This document shows positions 40,972 through 49,163 of a stretch of DNA of 64,000 bases, one piece after another. Within the stretch, counting starts at the first letter, position 1. Every line of letters begins with the position of its first letter. Below the pieces are notes generated by a model, which saw nothing but the letters and a program-made list of their open reading frames with translations, was not told the origin of the DNA and did no database searches. The position numbers were made by a program, and so were the translations under genes. The DNA comes from Cereibacter ovatus (GTDB lineage: Bacteria; Pseudomonadota; Alphaproteobacteria; Rhodobacterales; Rhodobacteraceae), in contig NZ_OAOQ01000011.1 in the NCBI RefSeq assembly GCF_900207575.1, positions 53,192 to 117,191 of the forward strand, in the 5' to 3' direction.

Positions 40972-42000
40972 TTGCCCCAGACCGCCCCGCCCATCGGCAC
41001 CCTCCTCAGCGCGCCGCCGCCCGCCTTTTCCGAATCCGAAGCCGTCCGGCTGGCCGAAACGCATTTCGGCCTGACCGGCCGCGCCACCTGTCTTACCTCG
41101 GAACGCGACCAGAATTTCCGCCTTGTGACCGAGGACGGAACCTTCGTGTTGAAGATTGCGAACTCGGCCGAGCCGCGCGCGGTGACCGAATTTCAGAGCG
41201 CCGCGCTGATCCATCTGGAAGGCACAGACCTGCCGGTGCCGCGGGTGATCCGCACCCGGGACGGGGCGCCCGGGGCGGACCTTCCCGGCGGCAGCCTGTT
41301 GCGGCTGTTAAGCTGGGTTCAGGGAGAGCCGCTTTGGCGTGCCCGCGCCGGCGCGGCGCAACGCCGGGCGGTGGGCGATTGCCTTGGCCGGCTGGCGGCG
41401 GCACTGGCGGATTTCACCCATCCCGCGGCCGACTACGACCTGCTGTGGGACATCCGTCATGCCGCGCGACTGCGGCCGCTGCTGCCGGCGATTCCCGATG
41501 CGCCGACAGCAAGGCTGGCCAGCCGCGTGCTGGACATCTTCGACGCCGAGGTGGCGCCGCGGTTGCCCGATCTGCCATGGCAAGTGATCCACAACGATCT
41601 CAATCCCTATAACATCATGGTGGACCCGACCGATCAGGCCCGCATCACCGGGGTGATCGATTTCGGGGACATGGTGCGCACGGCGCGGGTGTGCGATGCG
41701 GGGGTGGCGGCGGCCTATCAGATCGACCCCTGCGACCCGGCCGGATCACTGGCCGATTTTGCCGCAGGCTATGCGCAGGCCAATCCGCTGCTGCCCGAAG
41801 AAATCGCCCTGCTGCCCGATCTGGTGGCAGCGCGAATGGTGACGACCATCGCCATCGCCTCATCGCGCGCGGCCAGCCACCCTGAAAACGCACCCTACAT
41901 CCTGCGCAATCTGCCGGCCTCGGCCGCGGGGCTTGAGGCGCTGATGCGCCTGCCACACGGCGAGGTGGCGGCCACCCTCGCCCGGGCCTGCGCCCCATGA
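40972..42000 (+). CDS. APH/homoserine-kinase-like small-molecule kinase
   Basis: A 342-residue protein with the aminoglycoside-phosphotransferase fold, which phosphorylates hydroxyls of small molecules. Seen are a Lys in TFVLKIANSAEPRAV, the Brenner loop VIHNDLNPYNIMVD (about 205-218) and the DFG-like GVIDFGDMV. No ATG fits: the TTG at 40972 with GAGGAG upstream is the likely start. Its stop overlaps the start of a class-III aminotransferase-fold gene, an arrangement (sometimes a fusion) known for kinases that pair with phospho-lyases acting on ethanolamine- or hydroxylysine-like amino alcohols. The substrate here is unknown. Confidence 0.82.
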   Translation: MPQTAPPIGTLLSAPPPAFSESEAVRLAETHFGLTGRATCLTSERDQNFRLVTEDGTFVLKIANSAEPRAVTEFQSAALIHLEGTDLPVPRVIRTRDGAPGADLPGGSLLRLLSWVQGEPLWRARAGAAQRRAVGDCLGRLAAALADFTHPAADYDLLWDIRHAARLRPLLPAIPDAPTARLASRVLDIFDAEVAPRLPDLPWQVIHNDLNPYNIMVDPTDQARITGVIDFGDMVRTARVCDAGVAAAYQIDPCDPAGSLADFAAGYAQANPLLPEEIALLPDLVAARMVTTIAIASSRAASHPENAPYILRNLPASAAGLEALMRLPHGEVAATLARACAP

Positions 42001-43307
42001 CCACCGACCGGATGCCCAACGCCTTTCGCGCCGGCACCACCCCCCTGCCCGAGCGTGACGCCGCGCTGATCGCCCGCCGCAGCGCCGCCCTTGGGCCGGC
42101 ATACCGGCTGTTTTACGAAAAGCCGCTGCATCTGGTGCGCGGTCAGGGGGTCTGGCTGTATGACGCCGACGGCCGGGCCTATCTCGATGCCTATAACAAC
42201 GTGGCCTCGGTCGGGCATTGCCATCCGCGCGTGGTCGAGGCAGTGGCGCGGCAGGCAGCCACGCTGGCCACCCACACCCGCTATCTGCACGAAGGGGTGC
42301 TGGATCTGGCCGAGCGGTTGCTGGCGACGATGCCGGCCGCGATCGGTCATGTGATGTTCACCTGCACCGGGTCCGAGGCGAACGACCTTGCGCTGCGGCT
42401 GGCCTTCGAGGCGACCGGCGGAACCGGGGTGATCGTGACCGAGAACGCCTATCATGGCGTGACGCTTGCGGTGGCAGGGGCCTCGCCCTCGCTGGGGGCG
42501 GGGGTGGCGCTGGGGCCGCATGTGCGTACCATCCCCGCGCCCGACCCCGCAACCGGCGCCGACGCCCGCTTCGCCGCCGCGGTGGAAGCCGCCTGCGCCG
42601 ATCTGCTGCGCCACGGCATTCGCCCCGCCGCGCTGATGGTGGACACGATCTTTTCGTCCGACGGCGTGTTCGCCGAGCCGCGCGGCCTGCTGGCCCCCGC
42701 GGCGCAGGCGATCCGCGCCGCGGGCGGCCTGTTCATCGCCGACGAGGTGCAGCCCGGTTTCGGCCGCACCGGCGAGGCGATGTGGGGATTCGCGCGGCAT
42801 GGCATGGTGCCCGACATGATCTCGATGGGGAAGCCGATGGGGAACGGCTATCCGGTGGCGGCCCTTGCGCTGCGCCCCGATCTGGTCGCCGGATTCGGCG
42901 CCCGCGCCCGGTATTTCAACACCTTCGGCGGCAATGCGGTGGCGGCCGCGGCGGCGCTGGCCGTGCTGGACGTGATCGAGACCGAAGGTCTGCAACAGAA
43001 CGCGCATGCGGTGGGCGGCCGATTCCGTGCGGCCCTTGCCGCGCTTTCCCACCGTCATCCTGCGGTCGGAGAGGTCCGCGGCGCCGGACTTTTCATCGGG
43101 CTCGACATGATCGACCCCGAGTCGCGCGCCCCCGATGCCGCAAAAGCGGGCCGGATCGTCAACAGCCTGCGCGAAGCGGGGGTGCTGATCTCGGCCACCG
43201 GCCCGCAGGGCCATGTGCTGAAGATCCGCCCGCCGCTGGTGTTTTCAGACAGCGATGCGGCGCTGTTTCTTGACCGGCTTGATGCCGTGCTGACGGCCAA
43301 CCCCTGA
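41997..43307 (+). CDS. Class-III PLP enzyme (aminotransferase or phospho-lyase)
   Basis: A 436-residue fold-type I PLP enzyme. Visible: FTCTGSEANDLALRLAFEATG (cofactor phosphate loop), NAYHGVT, FIADEVQPGFGRTG (Asp for the pyridine nitrogen) and the Schiff-base Lys in SMGKPMGNGYP (about 278). These match both class-III transaminases and the AGXT2L1-type phospho-lyases. The overlap with the kinase gene favours a phospho-lyase that eliminates phosphate from a phosphorylated amino alcohol; this is an inference. It ends the unit; 435 bp without a gene follow. Confidence 0.85.
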   Translation: MTTDRMPNAFRAGTTPLPERDAALIARRSAALGPAYRLFYEKPLHLVRGQGVWLYDADGRAYLDAYNNVASVGHCHPRVVEAVARQAATLATHTRYLHEGVLDLAERLLATMPAAIGHVMFTCTGSEANDLALRLAFEATGGTGVIVTENAYHGVTLAVAGASPSLGAGVALGPHVRTIPAPDPATGADARFAAAVEAACADLLRHGIRPAALMVDTIFSSDGVFAEPRGLLAPAAQAIRAAGGLFIADEVQPGFGRTGEAMWGFARHGMVPDMISMGKPMGNGYPVAALALRPDLVAGFGARARYFNTFGGNAVAAAAALAVLDVIETEGLQQNAHAVGGRFRAALAALSHRHPAVGEVRGAGLFIGLDMIDPESRAPDAAKAGRIVNSLREAGVLISATGPQGHVLKIRPPLVFSDSDAALFLDRLDAVLTANP

Positions 43308-43742
43308 TTCCAGCCCGCCTGCCGCGCCGGGGCAGCAGCGGGGTGGACCGGCCAAGCGTCCAAATTTCATCGAAAAAATCCCCCCACATGGGGATGCGGC
43401 GGCCCCTTGCCAAGGGGGGGCCACGGCGCCCGCACGACCCCGTCCGTGCTGCACCGGGGCCGGGTCAGCCAGCGTCAATTTCCCGCGCGCCTGCGTCAAA
43501 ATTGTCCCTTTTCAACCGCTTACCGAACCCATGGCGCCAAAACGGAAGCCAATAAGTCGCACCCAAAACGGCCTTGTAAGGGGAGGTTGACATTGAATCT
43601 GTCAGCCAGATGTGACACCCATAATGTGAGCCGGGCAGAACCGAAGCTCACCGCAAGGTGGACAAGGAAAGCTCGGTCTCGATCGAAGCCAGCGTGCAGG
43701 CCCTACACGCAAAACGTCGATTACCAGTTGGGAGACGACACA
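43308..43742. other. pucBA upstream control region
   Basis: A 435-bp gap before pucB. It holds a PpsR operator (43600-43617), a TTGACAT just before it (43587-43593), AT-containing sequence CATAAT at 43620-43625, and direct GCGTCAA copies at 43474 and 43494. About 125 bases of leader separate the operator from pucB. Confidence 0.7.
43600..43617. promoter_or_regulatory. PpsR/CrtJ operator upstream of pucBA
   Basis: Exact TGT-N12-ACA site, TGTCAGCCAGATGTGACA. Repression of puc by PpsR under oxygen is known for this genus. Confidence 0.82.
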
Positions 43743-43898
43743 GTGACTGACGATCTGAACAAAGTCTGGCCGAGCGGCCTGACCGTTGCCGAAGCCGAAG
43801 AAGTTCAAAAGCAACTCATCCTCGGCACTCGCGTTTTCGGTGGCATGGCGCTCATCGCGCACTTCCTCGCCGCCGCTGCGACCCCGTGGCTCGGCTGA
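43743..43898 (+). CDS. pucB: Light-harvesting LH2 (B800-850) beta polypeptide
   Basis: A 51-residue antenna polypeptide starting at GTG 43743 (GGAG eight bases upstream): [20 protein letters not shown], then one helix [20 protein letters not shown] in which the His of AHFL ligates B850 bacteriochlorophyll. As I recall the R. sphaeroides PucB sequence, this is nearly identical. pucA follows 15 bases downstream. Confidence 0.97.
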   Translation: MTDDLNKVWPSGLTVAEAEEVQKQLILGTRVFGGMALIAHFLAAAATPWLG

Positions 43899-43913
43899 TA
43901 GGAGAATATTGAA

Positions 43914-44072
43914 ATGACCAACGGCAAAATCTGGCTCGTGGTGAAACCGACCGTCGGCGTTCCGCTGTTCCTCAGCGCCGTCGCGATCTCGTCGTTCCTC
44001 GTGCACCTCGCCATCGTGACCAACACGACCTGGCTGCCCGACTACTACGCGGGCTCGGCGAAAGCCGAGTAA
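43914..44072 (+). CDS. pucA: Light-harvesting LH2 (B800-850) alpha polypeptide
   Basis: A 52-residue antenna polypeptide, MTNGKIWLVVKPTVGVPLFL, with one membrane helix and the B850-ligating His in SSFLVHLAIV; TNTTWLPDYY follows, with the aromatic residues that hydrogen-bond B850. Too short for most gene finders but unmistakable. GGAGAATATTGAA precedes the ATG. Confidence 0.97.
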   Translation: MTNGKIWLVVKPTVGVPLFLSAVAISSFLVHLAIVTNTTWLPDYYAGSAKAE

Positions 44073-44082
44073 TGCTGCCAAG

Positions 44083-44107
44083 GGCGCGGGCCCTTCGGGC
44101 CCACGCC
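44083..44107 (+). terminator. First hairpin after pucA
   Basis: Stem 44083-44093 with 44097-44107 (11 bp, one mismatch, loop TTC) ten bases after the pucA stop. No long T-run; with the next hairpin it probably stabilises the abundant pucBA message and lowers read-through to pucC. Confidence 0.7.
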
Positions 44108-44124
44108 ATGCAGTAGCCAACCTC

Positions 44125-44160
44125 CGAGCAGGCCGGGATCGCAGGGTTCCGGCCTGCTCG
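44125..44160 (+). terminator. Second hairpin after pucA
   Basis: Perfect 12-bp stem (44125-44136 with 44149-44160) with a 12-base loop, in the pucA-pucC gap. Followed by TCGCGC, so more likely a processing or attenuation structure than a full stop. Confidence 0.7.
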
Positions 44161-44238
44161 TCGCGCAAGCGGCGCGCGTATCCGCCGCCTTGTCCGTTCG
44201 GGCTGCGTGCCTGAGGCCCGACCTTCTGTCTTCGCCGC

Positions 44239-45648
44239 ATGACGGCGCAATCCCGGGATTCCTCACGCATGAGCCGCTTTGCCGAGCACCTTGTCCGGAT
44301 CGGACCGCGTTTTCTTCCCTTCGCCGATGCCGCCTCGGACGATCTTCCGCTAAGCAAACTGCTGCGGCTGTCGCTGTTTCAGGTCGCCGTCGGCATGTCG
44401 ATCGTGCTGCTGGTCGGCACCCTGAACCGGGTGATGATCGTCGAGCTTGAGGTGCCGGCCTCGGTCGTCGGCATCATGATCTCGCTTCCGCTGCTGTTTG
44501 CCCCGTTCCGCGCGCTGATCGGCTTCAAGTCGGATACCCATGTCTCGGCACTGGGTTGGCGGCGGGTGCCGTGGATCTACAAGGGCACGCTGGCGCTGTG
44601 GGGCGGGTTTGCCATCATGCCCTTTGCGCTGATCGTGCTGGGCGGCAAGGGCTATGCCGAGGGCCAGCCGTTCTGGCTGGGCGTCTCGTCCGCCGGTCTG
44701 GCCTTTCTGATGGTCGGCGCGGGCGTCCACACCATCCAGACCGTCGGCCTTGCGCTGGCCACCGACCTGGCCCCGCGCGAGGATCAGCCGAAAGTGGTCG
44801 GGCTGATGTATGTCGTGCTGCTGATCAGCATGATCTTTTCATCGATCGGCTTCGGCTGGGTGCTGGAACCTTATCACGATGCGCAGCTGATCAAGGTGAT
44901 TTCCGGCGTGGCGGTGGCGGTGTTCTTCCTGAACATGGTCGCGCTGTGGAAGATGGAGGGGCGAAACCGCGCCTACACCGTCAAGCCCGAAAAGCAGCCC
45001 GAGTTTTCCGAGCATTGGCGCGAGTTCATCAGCCGCAAGAACGCGCTGCATGGGCTGGTCGTGATCGGGCTGGGCACGCTGGGCTTCGGCATGGCCGACG
45101 TGATCCTTGAGCCCTATGGCGGGCAGGTGCTGGCCATGACCGTGTCCGAGACGACGCGGCTGACCGCGACCTTCGCCGGCGGCGGTCTGATCGGCTTCTG
45201 GCTGGCATCCTGGGTGTTGTCGCGCGGGTTCGACCCGATGCGCATGGCCGCACTGGGCGCCGCCGTCGGCATCCCGGGCTTTTTCGCCGTGATCGGGGCG
45301 ACACCGATGACAAGCACATGGATCTTCGTGATCGGCACGCTGGTGGTGGGCTTTGGCGGCGGGCTGTTCAGCCACGGCACCCTGACCGCCACGATGCGGC
45401 TTGCCCCGAAAGAGCAGGTGGGCCTTGCCCTTGGCGCCTGGGGCGCGGTTCAGGCCACCTGCGCGGGGGTGGCCGTCGCGTCGGCGGGCGTGCTGCGCGA
45501 CATCGTCCAGGCGATGCCCGACCTGCACCAATATGGTGCGGCGACGCCCTATCTGTTCGTGTTCGTGCTTGAGGCGGCGTTCCTTGTCCTGACGGTTCTG
45601 GTCGTGTTGCCGCTGCTGCGCGCGGCACTGGCCGCCCAGCGGATCTGA
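44239..45648 (+). CDS. pucC: LH2 assembly protein PucC
   Basis: A 12-helix MFS protein needed for LH2 formation, likely by bacteriochlorophyll delivery to PucA and PucB. The 469-residue frame contains GTLNRVMIVELEVPASVVGI, FRALIGFKSDTHVSALGWRRVPWIY, ILEPYGGQVLAMTVSET and LALGAWGAVQATCAG. The start can be ATG 44239 or ATG 44269 (MSRFAEHLVRIG); the second resembles the family start a little better and neither has a strong ribosome site. A terminator lies 37 bases past the stop. Confidence 0.94.
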   Translation: MTAQSRDSSRMSRFAEHLVRIGPRFLPFADAASDDLPLSKLLRLSLFQVAVGMSIVLLVGTLNRVMIVELEVPASVVGIMISLPLLFAPFRALIGFKSDTHVSALGWRRVPWIYKGTLALWGGFAIMPFALIVLGGKGYAEGQPFWLGVSSAGLAFLMVGAGVHTIQTVGLALATDLAPREDQPKVVGLMYVVLLISMIFSSIGFGWVLEPYHDAQLIKVISGVAVAVFFLNMVALWKMEGRNRAYTVKPEKQPEFSEHWREFISRKNALHGLVVIGLGTLGFGMADVILEPYGGQVLAMTVSETTRLTATFAGGGLIGFWLASWVLSRGFDPMRMAALGAAVGIPGFFAVIGATPMTSTWIFVIGTLVVGFGGGLFSHGTLTATMRLAPKEQVGLALGAWGAVQATCAGVAVASAGVLRDIVQAMPDLHQYGAATPYLFVFVLEAAFLVLTVLVVLPLLRAALAAQRI

Positions 45649-45684
45649 TCCGAATCAGCCGATTGCGCTAAGCCGACCCCCCCC

Positions 45685-45731
45685 ACGACCGAGGATGACG
45701 CGCCCTGATGGTTCGCTCCTCGGTCGTTTTA
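45685..45731 (+). terminator. Intrinsic terminator after pucC
   Basis: Eleven-bp perfect stem (45685-45695 with 45717-45727), 21-base loop, then TTTATTT. It ends the pucBAC unit. Confidence 0.82.
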
Positions 45732-45821
45732 TTTGCACATTTATCAATCTTAGGTTGCCAGCAATCAATCATGGCGGAATATTGCTGCCGATGGGCAGTG
45801 GGCGGCAGCCGCGGAAGAACT

Positions 45822-45841
45822 GCCATAAATTCGCCATAAAT
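45822..45841. repeat. GCCATAAAT direct repeat upstream of the LuxR gene
   Basis: GCCATAAATTCGCCATAAAT: two 9-bp copies spaced one helical turn apart (11-bp period), about 200 bases before the regulator start. Possible binding site for an activator; purely a pattern. Confidence 0.45.
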
Positions 45842-46037
45842 CAGTTTCTTGCCGTCAAACGGGCCCTGTGATGCCCCGAGCCTTCGTGTCAGGGCGGTCA
45901 CAGCAGGAAACGACACCGAAGGCGCGGATCTTTAAGGGCGCGCGAGGCTATGCTAAAGTATAGGCACTGAACAAAAGTCATTACGACATACATTGACCAG
46001 CCCTAATCGGCCCTGTCGACAAGGTGGATAGTTACAG

Positions 46038-46769
46038 ATGAACCATGCCCAGGATTCGTTTTCCAAATCCCCGACCGCCCTGCCTTCGACCGCACCCCCG
46101 CTGCCCGCCGAACGCCGCGCGCTGGCGGTGATCGATCCCCGCACGCTGGAGCGCGACTGTTTCGTGCGCTGCATCGAACTGGCGCGCCCCGACATTGCCA
46201 TCTCGGGGTTCAACTCGATCGACGACTGGCAAAACCGCCACGACGCCGGCCTGTGTCAGGTCGTGCTTTACAGCACCGGCAACCGCGCGGTCCAAGAGGT
46301 CGCGGCCGAGATCGCAGATCTTGTGGCGCTTGCAGCGGCCTCGCCGGTGGTGGTCATCGGCACCGCCAATGACCTGAGCGAGATGCTGGCCGCCTTCGAC
46401 TGCGGCGCACGCGGCTATCTGCCCTCGTCCGTCGGGGTGGATGAGATCGTCGAGACCAGCCTGCTGACCTCGTTCCGGGGTATTTTCCTGCCGCTGGCCA
46501 GCCTTCAGGCACTGCGCGCGTCGGTGCCGCAGACGACCCCGCCCGAGACCTCCTGCGATGAACACCTGACCGAGCGTCAGCGCGCGGTCTGCGAGGCGCT
46601 TCGGCGGGGCAAGTCGAACAAGATCATCGCCGGCGAGTTGAACCTGTGCGAAAGCACCGTGAAGGTTCACATCCGCAACATCATGAAAAAGCTGGGCGCG
46701 AAGAACCGCACCGAAGCGGCGTTCAAGCTGAATGCAAGCATGATTGCGGGCGGGGGCCGTCTGTCCTGA
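46038..46769 (+). CDS. LuxR-family regulator with degenerate receiver domain
   Basis: A 243-residue transcription factor. The C-terminal LuxR helix-turn-helix (LTERQRAVCEALRRGKSNKIIAGELNLCESTVKVHIRNIMKKL, split here as LTERQRAVCEALRRG and LNLCESTVKVHIRNIMKKL) is intact. The N-terminal half follows the receiver fold (ALAVIDPRTLERD, VVVIGTANDLSEMLAAFDCGARGYLP), but the strand-3 phospho-acceptor Asp is replaced (QVVLYSTG) and the conserved Lys is Ser. Seven cysteines are spread over the protein. It lies between pucC and hemN, so control of photosynthesis or tetrapyrrole genes is plausible but unproven. Confidence 0.85.
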   Translation: MNHAQDSFSKSPTALPSTAPPLPAERRALAVIDPRTLERDCFVRCIELARPDIAISGFNSIDDWQNRHDAGLCQVVLYSTGNRAVQEVAAEIADLVALAAASPVVVIGTANDLSEMLAAFDCGARGYLPSSVGVDEIVETSLLTSFRGIFLPLASLQALRASVPQTTPPETSCDEHLTERQRAVCEALRRGKSNKIIAGELNLCESTVKVHIRNIMKKLGAKNRTEAAFKLNASMIAGGGRLS

Positions 46770-46816
46770 CGGCAAGGATCGCGCCCCGGCCCGGAACCGG
46801 GCCGGGGCGCCAGAAC

Positions 46817-48175
46817 TCAGGACGCCTGCGAGTAGCGGGCTTCCGGCGTTTCATAGGCATCGAACACCCGCGCGATCATCCGCGCCAGCGCCCGGCCTTC
46901 CGGCGCGATCGACATCGAGCCATTTTCGTCCACGGAAATGAACGGTGCGAACTTCGCATTCGCCTCGGCGATACGTTCGACCATGGTTTCGGCCGCCTCG
47001 CCAAAGCTGGCGCGCAGCGCCGGCAGGTCAAGGAAGAACTCGCACATGATCATCTCGATGGCGCGGGCGTGCAGGTAATCCGCATCGGTCATGCGGTGGC
47101 CGCGATAGCCGGGAAGGCGCCCCTCTTCCACCGCCTTGATATAGGCTGCGGTGGCCGCGGTGTTCTGAAGATAGCCTTCCGAGAACTTCGAGATCGACGA
47201 GGCGCCGATGCCCAGCAGCGTCGGACAGCTGTCGTCGGTATAGCCCTGGAAGTTCCGGCGCAGCTTGCCGGTGCGGGCGGCAATGGCCATGCCGTCGTCG
47301 GGCCGGGCAAAGTGGTCGATGCCGATCCGGTCAAAACCGCCCTCGGTGAACATCTTCGCCGCCAGATTGGCCAGCTCGTGCCGCTCGATATCGGTGGGCA
47401 GCACCGCCTCATCGATCAGCTTCTGGCGCTTGGCCATCCACGGCACATGGGCATAGCCGAAGATCGCGACGCGATCGGGGCCAAGTTGCAGCACCTTGTC
47501 GATGGTGGCGGCAAGGCTTTCGCGGTTCTGATGCGGCAGCCCGTAGACAAGATCGGTGTTGAGCGAGTTGACGCCATACCGGCGCAGCGTCTCGACGCAG
47601 GCCAGCGTGTTCTCGAACGGCTGTTCGCGGCCGATGGCGTTCTGGACGATGTCGGTGAAGTCCTGAATCCCGATCGAGGCGCGATTCATGCCCTCTTCGC
47701 TCAGGGCGCGGATCTTCGGCTCGTCCACCATCATCGGGTCGATCTCGACCGAGAATTCGTAGTCGTCCGCGAAAGGGATGACGGCCTTGATCGCCTGCGC
47801 CAGCTTGTGGATCAGCTCGGGCGACAGAATCGTGGGCGTGCCGCCGCCCCAGTGCAGCCGGCCGGCCTTCACCCCTGCCGGCAGATGCGCCTTCACCAGT
47901 TCCAGCTCTTGCAGCAGCGTGCCGACATAGGCTTCGACCGGGGCCAGCGTCTGGGTGCCCTGCGTGCGGCAGGCGCAGAACCAGCACAGCCGTTCACAGA
48001 ACGGGATGTGGATATAGACCGAGATCGGCACGGCAGGATCGAGGGCCTCGATCGCCTGGGCCTGAAACTCTGCTCCGACGGCACCGGAAAACACGGGCGC
48101 CGCCGGATAGCTTGTATAGCGCGGCACGCGCGCATCGAAGAGTCCGAGACTCTGGAGAAGGGCGATGTTTGTCAT
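46817..48175 (-). CDS. hemN: Oxygen-independent coproporphyrinogen III dehydrogenase (HemN/HemZ)
   Basis: Radical-SAM enzyme that makes protoporphyrinogen IX without O2, feeding haem and bacteriochlorophyll synthesis. The 452-residue protein has YIHIPFCERLCWFCACR with the C-x3-C-x2-C-x-C cluster motif (about 59-66), WGGGTPT, and SIGIQDF. The ATG at 48175 has AAGAGG upstream; the frame opens slightly earlier at 48202. An Fnr-type box lies 36-49 bases upstream of the start. Confidence 0.95.
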   Translation of the reverse strand: MTNIALLQSLGLFDARVPRYTSYPAAPVFSGAVGAEFQAQAIEALDPAVPISVYIHIPFCERLCWFCACRTQGTQTLAPVEAYVGTLLQELELVKAHLPAGVKAGRLHWGGGTPTILSPELIHKLAQAIKAVIPFADDYEFSVEIDPMMVDEPKIRALSEEGMNRASIGIQDFTDIVQNAIGREQPFENTLACVETLRRYGVNSLNTDLVYGLPHQNRESLAATIDKVLQLGPDRVAIFGYAHVPWMAKRQKLIDEAVLPTDIERHELANLAAKMFTEGGFDRIGIDHFARPDDGMAIAARTGKLRRNFQGYTDDSCPTLLGIGASSISKFSEGYLQNTAATAAYIKAVEEGRLPGYRGHRMTDADYLHARAIEMIMCEFFLDLPALRASFGEAAETMVERIAEANAKFAPFISVDENGSMSIAPEGRALARMIARVFDAYETPEARYSQAS

Positions 48176-48210
48176 GGGGAACCTCTTAACGGTTCCGGTC
48201 AAAGTAGACT

Positions 48211-48224
48211 TTGCGCAAGATCAA
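48211..48224. promoter_or_regulatory. FnrL-type box upstream of hemN
   Basis: TTGCGCAAGATCAA (minus strand TTGATCTTGCGCAA), an Fnr dyad with one full half-site TTGAT and the other CGCAA. Its centre is 42 bases from the hemN ATG. Confidence 0.65.
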
Positions 48225-48249
48225 ACGCCCCGGACAGGGTGTCGCAGCC

Positions 48250-48945
48250 TTAGAACGGCCGCGGCGAGACGCCCAGAACCGGCCCATGCAGCCCAAGCGC
48301 CAGCGCCCACAGCGCAACCATCAGCAGAAGACGCGGCAAAAGCCAATCCTCGTTCTGCCGCAGCCAGTGCGGATCGGCCAGCGGGCGCAGCGAAAACAGC
48401 GCCGTGGATCGGAACGCCGTGGCGGCATCCGTCGGCGGCAGGGCGCGGCGGGCGCGGGCGTCGAACATCGGGATCGCCGCAATCGACAGGCAGAAGAACG
48501 ATCCGAACATGATGACATGGGCCAGATCGCCATTCGCGATCATATGCGCCCCCGACCACAGCATCAGCGCAATCAGCAGCGGATGGCGGGTGATGGCGGC
48601 AAAGCCGGGACGGTCGGGATCAAAGCCCGCACCGCGCTTGCCGCCCAGCGTCCAGGGCCAGGGCAGGCCGATGCCCTGCACCACCAGCGTCCAGAAGATC
48701 GGTGCGGTAAAGTTCGGCACCCAGCGCAGGGTGACGGTCTGCGACCAGAGTTCGACGAAAGGCGCCCGGCCCGCGGCCGAGATCAGCCATGCCAGCACCA
48801 GAAGCGAGACGGTGCCATAGGCCGCAAAGTAAACCCGCCGGCCCATCCGGGCGGTCAGCCATTCGCGCAGGCCGGGGCGTGCCGGCAGCATGTGGGATGC
48901 GAAGAAGGCGGCAAGGGCTGCCGCAAATTCGATCCAGTCCGTCAC
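48250..48945 (-). CDS. nnrU: NnrU family membrane protein
   Basis: A 231-residue integral membrane protein (about six helices) of the NnrU/isoprenylcysteine-methyltransferase-like family, linked to denitrification and nitric oxide reductase expression in Rhodobacter. Visible: FFASHMLPARPGLREWL, LGGKRGAGFDPDRPGFAAITRHPLLIALMLWSGAH (read as GFAAITRHPLLIAL). The GTG at 48945 overlaps the stop of the gene before it and has GGAG nine bases upstream; the longer open frame is a shadow. Last gene of the nor operon. Confidence 0.88.
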   Translation of the reverse strand: MTDWIEFAAALAAFFASHMLPARPGLREWLTARMGRRVYFAAYGTVSLLVLAWLISAAGRAPFVELWSQTVTLRWVPNFTAPIFWTLVVQGIGLPWPWTLGGKRGAGFDPDRPGFAAITRHPLLIALMLWSGAHMIANGDLAHVIMFGSFFCLSIAAIPMFDARARRALPPTDAATAFRSTALFSLRPLADPHWLRQNEDWLLPRLLLMVALWALALGLHGPVLGVSPRPF

Positions 48946-49163
48946 CCCGGGGTCTCCGCTTTTTGCATGAGGCGCACGATATGCGCTGCAAAAAGGTGGG
49001 TAGCGGGCAGCCCAAGCACAATACCGCCAATGACCGACCATCCGGGGCTCAGGACCGGCATCCCCACCCAGGACAGGATGAGCGAGGCGAAGAACAGGTT
49101 CACCGCCGCCGCGCCCGCCCCGAACGGATAAAGCCAAAGGGTGACGCGGGTCTGGCGGGTCAT
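48942..49163 (-). CDS. Small two-helix membrane protein of the nor operon (NnrT-like position)
   Basis: A 73-residue protein with two membrane helices (VTLWLYPFGAGAAAVNLFFASL and GWSVIGGIVLGLPATHLFAAHI, each about 20 residues). It sits where nnrT is found in Rhodobacter nor operons, before nnrU, but I cannot confirm the name from sequence. The ATG at 49163 overlaps the stop of the 57-residue gene; its own stop overlaps nnrU. An upstream start at 49181 is possible. Confidence 0.75.
   Translation of the reverse strand: MTRQTRVTLWLYPFGAGAAAVNLFFASLILSWVGMPVLSPGWSVIGGIVLGLPATHLFAAHIVRLMQKAETPG

Larger units (their letters stand above)
45649..46037. other. pucC-luxR intergenic region
   Basis: A 389-bp gap, richer in AT than its neighbours. 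It contains the pucC terminator (45685-45730), a pair of GCCATAAAT direct repeats (45822-45830 and 45833-45841) and the promoter region of the following regulator. No gene is seen. Confidence 0.6.
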
